From assembly GCF_024347135.1 (NCBI RefSeq), contig NZ_AP024908.1, forward strand, positions 62,001 through 126,000: DNA of 64,000 bases. Direction: 5' to 3'. The DNA comes from Vibrio spartinae (GTDB taxonomy: Bacteria > Pseudomonadota > Gammaproteobacteria > Enterobacterales > Vibrionaceae). Below are positions 26,004 through 35,166 of the stretch, one piece after another (positions within the stretch are counted from its first letter, which is position 1; each line of letters opens with the position of its first letter). The notes below the pieces were generated by a model that did not search any database, had not been told where the DNA came from, and saw only the letters and a program-made list of their open reading frames with translations. The translations under genes were made by a program, and so were the position numbers.

Positions 26004-26726
26004 ATGGATGAAAATCAAAAGCTAGATGCCGAGTGGCTCGCGCTTAATGCCTTTCGAGGGATGACAAAGATCGCTTCGCATGGGGATATGGAAAGATCGA
26101 CTTACGATGCCGCACTAGATTTGGGCGGTGAGCTATATCCTGAATTGCTAGGGCCTGACGTCAGTATTCTTAAGAGTGAACGCGAGAGCGATATAACTAA
26201 AGAATATCGTCAAAAGGCAAGATTGAAATCTATCAAAGACAATATACCGGTGACACCTCTTGCTCTTGCCATGGAGGATATAGAAGAACATGAAGGGCTA
26301 TTAGAAATAGCAAAACAAGAGAAAGGTAAGAATCAGAGAGTAGATCAGCTCCAAAGAAGACTTGGAATGCTAAATAAAGCCAGAAAAGAGCTTGAGCCTA
26401 AATCACATTCAGAGAATCAGCTAATTTTTCGAGACGCCTACAATGTTCAAAGAGACGTCAAAGCTTTGGAGTCCGGCCAAGGTTATAGAGATTTTGAATT
26501 GCCCAACTCTAATATTCTCCGTGTTCGAGTGCTACATCCCGACAGCCCAGAACATATTACAGGCTCCGATATCATATACGAAAGGCATTCGCCAAAAGAG
26601 GATAAGGTGAGCATTGTCGCTGTACAATACAAAATATGGGAAGATAAAAAACTTTATCTTTCGGATCAAAGGATGATCGATCAAATTGAAAAGATGAAAT
26701 TATTCTTGTGTGGAGACTGTTCATTA
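26004..26726 (+). pseudogene. Hypothetical cassette gene truncated by IS256
   Basis: An intact 5' end (ATG 26004) and 241 codons, then the frame runs into IS256 and stops at 26768. The central part is charged and helical (IEEHEGLLEIAKQEKGKN…QLQRRLGMLNKARKELE). The last native part looks beta-rich (VSIVAVQYKIWEDKKLYL) and ends LFLCGDCSLF. Its 3' end and attC are absent from the right side of the IS. Family not recognised. Confidence 0.6.
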
Positions 26727-28000
26727 TTCTGTGTCACGCCCATTTTTATAAATCCAGATATGGAGTGAGTCTGCCTTCAAAGTGGATGCTGAGCTGAGAC
26801 AGTGTCAGGTTCCAGTTCTGCACCGGATGCGTCCACTTTTCACTGGCTTTCAACATACCTGCATACAACAGCTTGAGCAAGCTGGTTTCATTAGCAAAAC
26901 CGCCCTTGGTTTTGGTCAGTTTGCGGAACTGACGATGTACCGCCTCAACCGCATTGGTGGTGTAAATGGCTCTGCGGACCTGTTCGGGATATTTGAAATA
27001 CACCGATAAGTTCTCCCATTTATTGCGCCATGACTGAATCACCAGCGGGTATTGTGGTCCCCATTTGGCTTCCAGCTCATCCAGCTCATGTTCGGCAGCT
27101 TTAAGGGTTGCCGCTTTATAAACACATTTTAAATCCGCCATAAACGCTTTCTGATTTTTGCTGGCGACATACTTCATCGAGTTACGGATTTGATGGATAA
27201 CACAGAGTTGGACTTCAGTCTGCGGGTAAATGGTTTCAATCGCCTGAGGGAACCCTTTGAGGCCATCGACACAAGCAATACAAATATCTTTGACACCGCG
27301 ATTTTGTAAGTCGGTCAGGACACTGAGCCAGTAATGCGCGCCTTCGGCATCAGAGAGATAAATCCCCAGCAGCTCTTTTTTTCCTTCGATATTGAGTGCA
27401 AGGATGGTGTAAATGGCTTTGGAAACAAAGCGACCGTTTTCCTTGATTTTGTAGTGAACGGCATCAAGCCAGACGACCGGATAGACGGGGTCTAAATCCC
27501 GCTCCTGCCATGCTCTGAGCTCAGGGATAAGACGGTCGGTGATGGCGTTAATCGTGCCATTGGAAACGCTGATACCATACATATCCAGCAGATATTCCCG
27601 GATATGTTGATAGCTGTTGCCAAGGGCAAACAGGGAGAGGACATTACGTTCCATCTCATCGGTCAGTCGGGTCTGGTGCTTCTTGACAGTTTGCGGGTCA
27701 AAAGAGCCATTTCGGTCACGGGGCGTTTCAAGTTCAAATTCCCCGGATGAGGTTTTAACGGTTTTGCGGGATTTTCCATTTTTGCGATTGTCGGGCTCAG
27801 CTTCAAGGTGCTGTTCGATTTCAGCCCCGAGCGCGGCTTCAGTGATTTGCTTAATCAACGGGGTGAGCAAACCGTCTTTGCCGTTGAGGCCCTGACCGGA
27901 TTGCAATGCTTTGGCAAAAGCTTGAATATCAATTTCGAATTTATCGTCAGACATAAGGTGTCATTTCCTTTTTGGTTCAGTTTAAAGAAATGACACAGAA
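26727..28000 (-). mobile_element. IS256-family insertion sequence
   Basis: TTCTGTGTCA at 26727-26736 is inverted at 27991-28000; length 1.27 kb. The usual 8-9-bp target duplication is absent (GTTCATTA on the left, ATTTGAAC on the right). The broken genes on the two sides are unrelated. An IS-mediated deletion of intervening DNA is the simplest reading. Confidence 0.85.
26746..27954 (-). CDS. IS256 (Mutator-type) transposase
   Basis: 402 residues, full length. DDE residues lie in PVVWLDAVHYKIKENG, CVDGLKGFPQAIETIYP and AIYTTNAVEAVHRQFRK. CVIHQIRNSMKYV is the family's C/H signature. It appears intact and could be active. Confidence 0.95.
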   Translation of the reverse strand: MSDDKFEIDIQAFAKALQSGQGLNGKDGLLTPLIKQITEAALGAEIEQHLEAEPDNRKNGKSRKTVKTSSGEFELETPRDRNGSFDPQTVKKHQTRLTDEMERNVLSLFALGNSYQHIREYLLDMYGISVSNGTINAITDRLIPELRAWQERDLDPVYPVVWLDAVHYKIKENGRFVSKAIYTILALNIEGKKELLGIYLSDAEGAHYWLSVLTDLQNRGVKDICIACVDGLKGFPQAIETIYPQTEVQLCVIHQIRNSMKYVASKNQKAFMADLKCVYKAATLKAAEHELDELEAKWGPQYPLVIQSWRNKWENLSVYFKYPEQVRRAIYTTNAVEAVHRQFRKLTKTKGGFANETSLLKLLYAGMLKASEKWTHPVQNWNLTLSQLSIHFEGRLTPYLDL

Positions 28001-28703
28001 ATTTGAACACTACCGAACGAATAGAAAAATCATACTCCTCTAATTCTCGATTGATATCCTCTAGATGTTCAGCCTTGAAAGTATTCTTCTGCTGTCGGTA
28101 CTCATTTTTCAGTTGATAGCGCTGTGGTTGCTCAACTGTAGCTTCGTACATAGCTCTAACGTATTGGCTGTTCGCATACTCACTGTTTATTTGAGTGCTA
28201 TCAATAGATAAGTACTTTAGAAACTTTCTGTAACCCGAATATGCTTCTCCGTTAAAGGTTGTAAACTTGGTAATGTAAAATTCAAAAGGAAAATTGTCTC
28301 CTTCAGCTTCTAGTACTTGTTGAATCTCTGAAGTTAACTCTTCATTAGGTTCACAAATTAGCTGAAGTCCATCTGCATTTTCGTTGTCACTATTAGTTGC
28401 ACCATTTAAGTCTGGATTACCAGTATCATTCAAGAATAGCTCGATATGCATTATAGGAAGGTCTTCGATGTTTTTATCTCCACCCAAAAATGAAGATACT
28501 TCGTCTGCATTAAGCAATGACTCGATACTATAGCTCTCTACTTTGCTCCTGCTACCACTTAGAACAAGTTCAATAGCAGTTAAAATTGTACTTTTGCCTG
28601 CTTCATTGTCACCAATCAAGATACTTCTGCTTGGATCTAGCGGGATTTCATACTCTTTGAATTTTTTAAAGTTCTTAAGTTTTACTTTTACTATATGTGT
28701 CAT
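28001..28703 (-). pseudogene. OLD/RecF-like AAA ATPase, 3' end removed by IS256
   Basis: The start is ATG 28703. MTHIVKVKLKNFKKFKEYEI and ILIGDNEAGKSTILTAIELV (Walker A) define an OLD-type SMC-like N-terminal ATPase. About 234 native residues remain before the IS256 end; Walker B and any TOPRIM domain are lost. The frame continues into the IS as FKFLCHFF. Different from the intact OLD protein at 12661. Its partner genes, if any, were lost in the same event. Confidence 0.8.
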
Positions 28704-28754
28704 TAGATTTTCACCTACTGAATCGCCACCACGCCAATAATCACTTTGTAGCAT

Positions 28755-29050
28755 AAGAAAAAGTAGGTCAAATCACTGTGTAAAGAAATGAGAGTCTACA
28801 CAGCAACAGCTTAAAATGGGGCAGAAATGTTTCAGCCAATTCTGGCTGAAACGAAAATGGCCAAATTCACTATACCACTACCGAACTAGCAACCGAAACG
28901 TTGTTTTGGTAATAATCATTCATGTTATTCCTCACTATTACATCTGGAACCGAAAGAAATATTACGCCATACATCACTGACAGCAAAAAGCAGAACGAGG
29001 AACCAAGCGGCGCTTTTTACTGTCCGAGTGCAGTGATTATTATACTATTT
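28755..29050. other. Intergenic, nothing identified
   Basis: About 300 bases between two minus-strand genes. No ORF or clear attC. AT-rich promoter-like sequence for the truncated ATPase gene may lie near 28760. Confidence 0.4.
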
Positions 29051-30790
29051 TCACAAAAGTAACTTCTTAAATGCAGAAACAATTAGCTTCTCTCTTTGCT
29101 CAATAAACTCTTTGAAGTTTTCAAGTGATAGATCAATATCAGGTATGTAATTCCTCTCCATGTAAGCTTTTCTTTCATCCTTATTTGGATACTTTTCTTT
29201 GATCCAAACTTCAAAATCTTTTCCTGATTTTTCTTGATTGGGCACGCCCTCAAGCAACTGAATATTTGCCAAATAGTTATAATTATCAAGATAAAACTCA
29301 ATATCTTCTTCTTTTATACCACGTTTTTTTAACCGCTTTGCCGTAAAAAGCTTCTTAGGGAATATATGGTCCTGATGGAACTTATTTCTAAAATCAAGCG
29401 ATGGGTAGAGGAACGCCAATACTGAATATGTATAAGCCTGAGCATATTGGTAATAAAGGAGATTTTCTATTTCATCATCATCAAATGATATTGCTTTCGT
29501 ACTCCCCTTCAGTTTAGATATTATTTCATCAAAGGGGAAACCATTTTCTGATTTATTTATTACTTCACGGACTGGTCTTAGCACGTTATCTGGTTGACCA
29601 CTAAATGTTCTTTTCAAAAGAACCATCACGAGCCACTTAAATATTTTTACTCTATCAGTCTCATATTTTGAAGATTCTGAAAAATTATCTGGACTACCTA
29701 TTTTGTAAAGATATGTAGCTATTGGAATAAGTGCATTATTCGATGTCAATGTGTCTCTGTGGTACCCAAGGCAAGATAGAAGAATTACGGAAGATTTAAT
29801 TGCTTTTGTAATATCATCCCATTGTTTTTCAATGGTGCGCATGTTTTCTTGATTGAAGTTATCGACATTGAAGGCTATATCTTTGAAGCCTGATAGAATC
29901 AAGCAGTTCTTTAAAACAAAGTCTTTATTAATATTAAACCCATCACCAACTGAATTAATTTCATCAACAAAAGATGTTATTTCTTCTCTTGCATCTTTTT
30001 CTTTCCATTGTGCGGTTGCGATAGAAAGTAGCAGATCTGAATAGCTTAGTTGTGTACCACCACTATTGACGCGAATAAAAATATTCAAAACCTTATCTAG
30101 GCTCTCTCCTTTCTCCAGGAAAAAATTTATTGATTTATTTTTCTGTATGATTTCATACAGTTTGAAAAGCGTTTTGTTTGCATACCTAAATTTTTCTTTA
30201 CCCAGTTCTGAAATATCATTTTCTAGTAGGTAATCATTAACATCCACTGCTTCTGTTAAGTTAAGAATATCTCCTACGACAAACCAAACATGATTTTCAT
30301 CAGTTTGCTTGTACTCTTTTTTAGTTAAAAACCGAAAATCATACTGTAGATCACTATCCTTTGATGGAGAAACTAAATTTAAGCACAGCTTTCTTTTGGG
30401 GAATGCAGAGTCATTGTCCCATCGTTTGCGAGGCAATTTGTAAGCATATGTCCCCTTTAGTCCGATGTACAATGAGGTAAGCCGCTGCTGTCCATCGAGA
30501 ATAGCTGTAATTCCACCTTCACCATCAATATTTGCTTTTGGGTTATGACTATTATCTCTTTCGTGATATTCACGAACAAACTCATAAAACTGATAGTTTT
30601 TTATATTTTTCTTTTCAACCTCCCAAAACAAGAATGAACTTATTGGGTAGTCTCTCATTAGAGAATCAAAAAGACGCTCAATCTGGTATGTATCCCAGAC
30701 AAATTCCCTTTGAATAGCGGGAAGGAGATAATCCTTTTTATGAATGCTCTCTATTGCTTCTTTAATCGTTATTGGCTCTACAAACGCCAT
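29051..30790 (-). CDS. DUF262 / HNH (GmrSD-like) protein
   Basis: 579 residues; GGGAG before the ATG. The N-terminal DUF262 domain has LLPAIQREFVWDTYQIERLF and ITAILDGQQRLTSLY (the DGQQR nucleotide-binding motif), plus FIRVNSGGTQLSYSDLLL. The C-terminal region has FHQDHIFPKKLF, the DHIFP His-Asp pair of DUF1524/HNH-type nucleases. Proteins with this pairing include GmrSD type IV restriction enzymes and SspE/BrxU-type defence nucleases, which use nucleotides to cut modified phage DNA. It stands alone here, next to the truncated OLD-like gene, in what looks like a defence segment. Confidence 0.82.
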   Translation of the reverse strand: MAFVEPITIKEAIESIHKKDYLLPAIQREFVWDTYQIERLFDSLMRDYPISSFLFWEVEKKNIKNYQFYEFVREYHERDNSHNPKANIDGEGGITAILDGQQRLTSLYIGLKGTYAYKLPRKRWDNDSAFPKRKLCLNLVSPSKDSDLQYDFRFLTKKEYKQTDENHVWFVVGDILNLTEAVDVNDYLLENDISELGKEKFRYANKTLFKLYEIIQKNKSINFFLEKGESLDKVLNIFIRVNSGGTQLSYSDLLLSIATAQWKEKDAREEITSFVDEINSVGDGFNINKDFVLKNCLILSGFKDIAFNVDNFNQENMRTIEKQWDDITKAIKSSVILLSCLGYHRDTLTSNNALIPIATYLYKIGSPDNFSESSKYETDRVKIFKWLVMVLLKRTFSGQPDNVLRPVREVINKSENGFPFDEIISKLKGSTKAISFDDDEIENLLYYQYAQAYTYSVLAFLYPSLDFRNKFHQDHIFPKKLFTAKRLKKRGIKEEDIEFYLDNYNYLANIQLLEGVPNQEKSGKDFEVWIKEKYPNKDERKAYMERNYIPDIDLSLENFKEFIEQREKLIVSAFKKLLL

Positions 30791-31093
30791 TCATAATCTC
30801 CCTTTTGATTTTTGTCGCATAACAGTGTCTTTTCAGCATATATTGTCTTTTTTATATTTTTAGAAAATAAAGACACAACGCTAGCAACATACTGTTCTAT
30901 GTGTCTTATTCTTCCTTGCACTCACAAATTGCAGAACATGTCTGCATAGCCGTAAGTATTCAACTATGCCCATAATCTGCTATTAGTAAATGTAGGTCAA
31001 GTACTGACAAGTGAAAGAAGTCAAGAGGCTGGTGCTAGCTGATTTTGGGGCTTAAACAAGTTACCACCTTTTTAATCATCAAAACCCTCTCTC
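30791..31093. other. Intergenic before the orphan RHS gene
   Basis: AT-rich, no ORF. RHS homology begins abruptly near 31094, 20 bases after an in-frame TAA at 31073. No ribosome site is seen for the RHS fragment. Confidence 0.5.
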
Positions 31094-31120
31094 AAACAAT
31101 ACACCTACGATGCCCAACAT

Positions 31121-33994
31121 GTGATTCAGTCGCGCGAGCTGGCCGGTGGTGCGGTGTTCCGCTGGGAATGGCAGGGCGAAGGGAAGGATGTTCGGGCGGT
31201 GCGCCAGTACAGTAACCTGACGCAGGTCGATACCCGCTATGACTGGGATGAAGATGCCGGGACGGTGACGCTGACCAACAGCGACGGCTCGCAGCAAGTT
31301 TACCAGCATGATGACAACGCGCGGCTGATTAAAGAAGTGGACGGCAGCGGCGGGGAATACCTCAAGGCCTACGATGACAAAGGGCGGTTGACCCAAGAGA
31401 CTGATGCGCTCGGCAATGTCACCGAATCGGTGTACAACGATGCCGGTGAGCTGATTGCTAAAGTCGAGCCCAATGGTTTAACCACCCATTTCAGCTATAA
31501 AAACGGTTTACTGGCTCAGGTGCAGCAGGACAAAGCGGTGTGGCGTTACCGGCATGACCGCTGGGGTCATATCACCGAGCAGAGCGACCCGCTGGGCCAT
31601 ACCACCACTTATGATTACAACGACCACGGCCTGATTGAGAAAATCACCTATCCGGACGGTGGCATTCACCAACTGACATGGAATCGCAACGGTCATCTGG
31701 TCGATGAGACCACCCCGCAGGGGGAAGTGATTCGTTACCGCTACGATATTCTGGGGCGGTTGCGGCTGCGTCATGACAGTCAGGGCGTCACCGAGCTGTC
31801 GTATGACCGCAGCGGGCGGTTGACCAAACAGGTGTTGCCGGGCGGTCAGACCCGCTTTTATGAATACAACGCCTATAACAAGGTCACCAAGTTCACCGAT
31901 GAGCAGGGCAGAGCCACCACCTACGATTATGAGTTCCCGCTGCATCTGGTGACGCAGAAGACCAACCCGGACGGCAGTACGCTCCAGTATCGTTATGACA
32001 ACCCGTTCCACTTTGTCAGTGCCATTATCAATGAGCGCGGTGAGCACTATCAGATAGACTACCTGCCGACCGGCCATGTGCAGCGGGAAGTGACGTTTGA
32101 CGGGCGTCAGTTTGTCTATGAATATGACGCGCACACCCAACTGACGGCAAAAACCGAAATCGGCAGTGAAGGCACCGAGCTGACGACCCGTTACGCGTAT
32201 GACGCACAGGGCAAGCTGATTGAGAAAACCCTGCCGGATGAATCGACAGTTCAGTACAGCTATGACTTACTCGGCAATCTGACTGGTGTGGATGACGGCC
32301 GCTGGCCGCTGGTGTATGCCTATGATGTGCTGGGCCGGTTGACCACCGAGCATCAGGGCTGGGCAACCTCCGGTTATCGTTATGATGCGCTGGGCCACAT
32401 CACGGCTCAGTTACTGCCGGACGGGCAGCAGCTTGACTATGACTTCCAACATGGGCGGCTGCATCAGGTTAATCTGAACGGTCACTGCCTGACACAACAC
32501 CACTATCAGGTCAGTGGTCTGGAAACCCGCCGGACGCAGGGGGCGCTGAGCAGTCATTTTCAGTATGATGAAACCGGTCGCCTGACCGAGCATCGGGTCA
32601 GTCAGGCGCAGCAACAAACGTTGTTCCGCCGTTATCAGTACAACCGCTCGGGGAACTTAACGCAGGTGGAAGATAACCTGCGAGGGTTGACACAATATCA
32701 CTATGACCCGTTAGACCGCCTGACGCAGGTGCGCGGCAGCCTGAGTGAGAACTTTGCCCACGACCCGGCAGGCAACCTGATACAGAGCCGACAGAGTAAT
32801 GTTGAAGGGAACCGGCTGCTGTTTCAGGGGGACCGACACTATCAGTATGATGAGTTTGGTAATCTGATACAGGAAGCGCGGGGCACCAATCAGTCGCTGG
32901 TCACCCGCTATCAATACGACGGCCAGCACCGCCTGACTCACGTTGAAAAGCCCGACGGCACCCTTGCGGAATACCAATACGATGCCTTTGGCAGAAGGAC
33001 CCATAAAACGGTCACTGACAAAACCGGTCACCAGACCACCACTGAGTTTTTATGGCAGGGCGACAAGCTGCTGGCCGAATCGGGTGAGCGTCATTATCAG
33101 ACCTATCTGTACGAATACGGCAGCTTTAAACCGCTGGCACTGGTCACCGGTGAAGGGGCGGAGAATGCAACACCGTACTTCTACCACCTTGACCAAATCG
33201 GCACCCCGCTGGAAATCACCGATGTAGAAGGCCGTGTTGCCTGGTCGGTGGATTACCACAGTTACGGCAATGTGGCTTACCAGCGCAAGGCCGAAATCGT
33301 CAGCCCGCTGCGTTTTCAGGGGCAGTATTACGATGAAGAAACGGGTTTACATTACAACCGTCATCGTTACTATAGCCCTGACTCCGGTCGGTTTATCACC
33401 CCGGATCCAATCGGCCTCGCGGGTGGTTTAAACAATTACCAGTATGTGGTGAATCCGACGGGATGGGTGGATCCGCTGGGGTTGATGATGCGCAGAGCAC
33501 TCTGTGCTTGTGAGAAACAGTTAGCGAAGAGTGGTGTAGATGGGGCTTTAACGTCTAAACCAGATTTTTATGTAGGACCATCGGGGCCGTCTTCTACGTT
33601 GCCATCAACTGGGTTCCGGTATATGGATTCATCTTTTGCAGATCAAACAATGAAATCAATGGAAGCGCCATTAAGCTACTTTGGGTTTACTGACTTTAAT
33701 AGTGGAAAACAAGCAAGAGAAGCATTTCAGATATACTATGACAAAAACGATCCTTTAAATTCATGGAGTGATGCTAGGTTAAAAGGTGAGTTTGATACAT
33801 TACAGCTATATGATCTTAAAGGAAAACCTCAAGTAAGGGTTCCAATGGAGGCTGGAGATCATGGCAATATTCCTGAGCCTTTTACGAGATATTACCCTGA
33901 ATATGGTAAAGGTGGGGAGAGACAATTAATTCCATTTGATATGTCAAATAAGCCTATGATCAAGTTTAGAGCAGTGAAAATTATAGAAGAATAA
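31121..33994 (+). CDS. Orphan RHS C-terminal module with toxin tip (5'-truncated)
   Basis: RHS homology starts near 31094 (QYTYDAQHV) with no start codon in good context; the GTG at 31121 is only formal. Full RHS proteins are ~1,400+ residues, so the N-terminal part is missing. Many YD repeats (GRLTKQVLPGGQTRFYEYNA and similar) end in the core RFITPDPIGLAGGLNNYQYV, with the self-cleavage motif WVDPLGL. The 165-residue tip (from MMRRALCACEKQ) has lower GC and no motif I can name; FYVGPSGPSSTLPSTG and HGNIPEPFTRYYPEYG stand out. Such orphans serve as tip donors by recombination into an intact rhs gene. Confidence 0.85.
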   Translation: MIQSRELAGGAVFRWEWQGEGKDVRAVRQYSNLTQVDTRYDWDEDAGTVTLTNSDGSQQVYQHDDNARLIKEVDGSGGEYLKAYDDKGRLTQETDALGNVTESVYNDAGELIAKVEPNGLTTHFSYKNGLLAQVQQDKAVWRYRHDRWGHITEQSDPLGHTTTYDYNDHGLIEKITYPDGGIHQLTWNRNGHLVDETTPQGEVIRYRYDILGRLRLRHDSQGVTELSYDRSGRLTKQVLPGGQTRFYEYNAYNKVTKFTDEQGRATTYDYEFPLHLVTQKTNPDGSTLQYRYDNPFHFVSAIINERGEHYQIDYLPTGHVQREVTFDGRQFVYEYDAHTQLTAKTEIGSEGTELTTRYAYDAQGKLIEKTLPDESTVQYSYDLLGNLTGVDDGRWPLVYAYDVLGRLTTEHQGWATSGYRYDALGHITAQLLPDGQQLDYDFQHGRLHQVNLNGHCLTQHHYQVSGLETRRTQGALSSHFQYDETGRLTEHRVSQAQQQTLFRRYQYNRSGNLTQVEDNLRGLTQYHYDPLDRLTQVRGSLSENFAHDPAGNLIQSRQSNVEGNRLLFQGDRHYQYDEFGNLIQEARGTNQSLVTRYQYDGQHRLTHVEKPDGTLAEYQYDAFGRRTHKTVTDKTGHQTTTEFLWQGDKLLAESGERHYQTYLYEYGSFKPLALVTGEGAENATPYFYHLDQIGTPLEITDVEGRVAWSVDYHSYGNVAYQRKAEIVSPLRFQGQYYDEETGLHYNRHRYYSPDSGRFITPDPIGLAGGLNNYQYVVNPTGWVDPLGLMMRRALCACEKQLAKSGVDGALTSKPDFYVGPSGPSSTLPSTGFRYMDSSFADQTMKSMEAPLSYFGFTDFNSGKQAREAFQIYYDKNDPLNSWSDARLKGEFDTLQLYDLKGKPQVRVPMEAGDHGNIPEPFTRYYPEYGKGGERQLIPFDMSNKPMIKFRAVKIIEE

Positions 33995-33997
33995 TTT

Positions 33998-34210
33998 ATG
34001 GATAAACAAGAATTGGATAAAAATTTAATATATCTTCTGGATAAGTACTATTCTGATGAAAAGAGAAAAAGTCATCTTATCGATGAAGTTAAAAATAGTA
34101 AAAATCCTATTGCAAAATATATATTGCATGAAATGAGAAAAGATTCAGTGAAAGTCGATAATGAGCTTGATGGTCGATTGATCAAAGAAATATTCTTTCA
34201 TTTTGGTTGA
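33998..34210 (+). CDS. Putative immunity protein for the RHS toxin
   Basis: A 70-residue, charged, helical protein starting 3 bp after the RHS stop. Position and size fit an RHS immunity protein; the sequence (LIYLLDKYYSDEKRKSHLID) matches nothing I recognise. Confidence 0.65.
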   Translation: MDKQELDKNLIYLLDKYYSDEKRKSHLIDEVKNSKNPIAKYILHEMRKDSVKVDNELDGRLIKEIFFHFG

Positions 34211-34261
34211 TAATCCAACAAAAATACTCTAATCCAGTTCACACATTTAACCCCCCTCAAA

Positions 34262-34296
34262 AAAACAGCCGGGCTAAAAATAGTCCGAGCTGTTTT
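34262..34296 (+). terminator. Terminator after the RHS toxin-immunity pair
   Basis: AAAACAGC-CGGGCT / AGTCCGA-GCTGTTTT stem with an A-rich loop, ending in TTTT. Confidence 0.8.
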
Positions 34297-34363
34297 CATT
34301 CATATGAACTGATATTTGGGATGTAGCCGACGAGTTACACCTTATATTTCAGATAATTCAAAA

Positions 34364-34387
34364 CGAGCCGCGACCGCGGCTCGAAAA
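34364..34387 (-). terminator. GC-rich terminator for the 34408 gene
   Basis: CGAGCCGCG/CGCGGCTCG with a short loop. On the minus strand it is followed by TTTTG, 20 bases after the stop. Confidence 0.8.
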
Positions 34388-34407
34388 CTAAATCAACCAA
34401 TCAATCA

Positions 34408-34605
34408 TCACACCAAATCTGATTCATCCGGCTCTTCATGATAGCGCACGTAATGGGTGGTAATCAGATTATTCAGATACAGCAGCACATTGCGCAGTTC
34501 TTGACTGTTGTGCCGCTGTTCGGCTTCAAATATTTCTTCTAGCTGACGTAGGTATTCGCGGGCTTTTTGGGCGAATTGGTGATCGTAAGGGATGGTTTCG
34601 TACAT
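34408..34605 (-). CDS. Small hypothetical protein
   Basis: 65 residues, helical and acidic (QKAREYLRQLEEIFEAEQRH). GGAG lies before the ATG and a good terminator follows, so it is probably expressed. Its 5' leader has two competing hairpins. Family not recognised. Confidence 0.6.
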   Translation of the reverse strand: MYETIPYDHQFAQKAREYLRQLEEIFEAEQRHNSQELRNVLLYLNNLITTHYVRYHEEPDESDLV

Positions 34606-34624
34606 AGTAGACTCCTAGAGGATG

Positions 34625-34740
34625 TAGAGATAATTTCACCACGGGAGTTCCTACGCTCGGGTGGTGAACTGGAACAAGAGTAGGAATGCCGCCCTCTAGG
34701 TACGACTAGCCGAAGCCGCCTTGCCCAGCTCACCATAATT
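34625..34740 (-). promoter_or_regulatory. Leader with two mutually exclusive stems (riboswitch- or attenuator-like)
   Basis: In plus coordinates, 34663-34672 (GGTGAACTGG) pairs with 34725-34734 (CCAGCTCACC). The overlapping 34661-34668 (GTGGTGAA) pairs instead with 34635-34642 (TTCACCAC), extended by a GAG/CTC. Both use 34663-34668, so only one can form at a time. A CTAG-N6-CTAG hairpin lies in the first loop. It precedes the 34408 gene. I cannot match it to a known riboswitch class. Confidence 0.45.
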
Positions 34741-35018
34741 CAGATGTGCTGAAGCCGCATATAGTAAAAAACCAACGTAAAGTTAGCAACCTATAATGCT
34801 AGAGGTTATTTGCGGGTTCCTACGCCCGACACCGGATTTTGCCAGTGCAGAGCGTAGGTTATCTGTTTTTGGGAAAATAAAAGTATTAAAAAAGTATGAG
34901 ATTTTGGGTGTGGGTTCTCAAAATAATCAGCCGATGAGCGTTTCAGCGAATTTGAGTACAGTTTTAAAAAGGAATTGGACAATTCCGTGTTTGGTCATGT
35001 ACTAATTTAGCTTCACAC

Positions 35019-35166
35019 GGATAACTTTTCGTATTGAAAAATCGCTTAGTGCGTTGTCCAGTATTGCTGGAGCAGATCAAAATCTAAGCCATACCACCGT
35101 AAACACAAAGCCCAGCGATTGAATGAAAAATGCCAAGCGTTGCGAATCCCTCTTGGACAGTTATGC
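35019..35166 (-). other. Vibrio-type attC, minus strand
   Basis: On the minus strand, GCATAAC (35160-35166) overlaps the stop of the 35161 gene. Then AAGAGGGATTCGCAACGC, TTGGCATTTTTCATT and GTTTACGGTGGTATGG follow, the blocks of Vibrio superintegron repeats. The core GTTATCC maps to 35019-35025. Confidence 0.85.

Noticed and set aside
31508..32366. Long reverse ORFs (210 and 112 residues) under the RHS gene
   Set aside because: GC-rich shadow frames of a repetitive coding region, with no ribosome sites or recognisable domains.
34796..35005. A 69-residue forward ORF between the leader RNA and the attC
   Set aside because: No ribosome site, no domain, and it overlaps inverted-repeat sequence such as CCTACGC…GCGTAGG.
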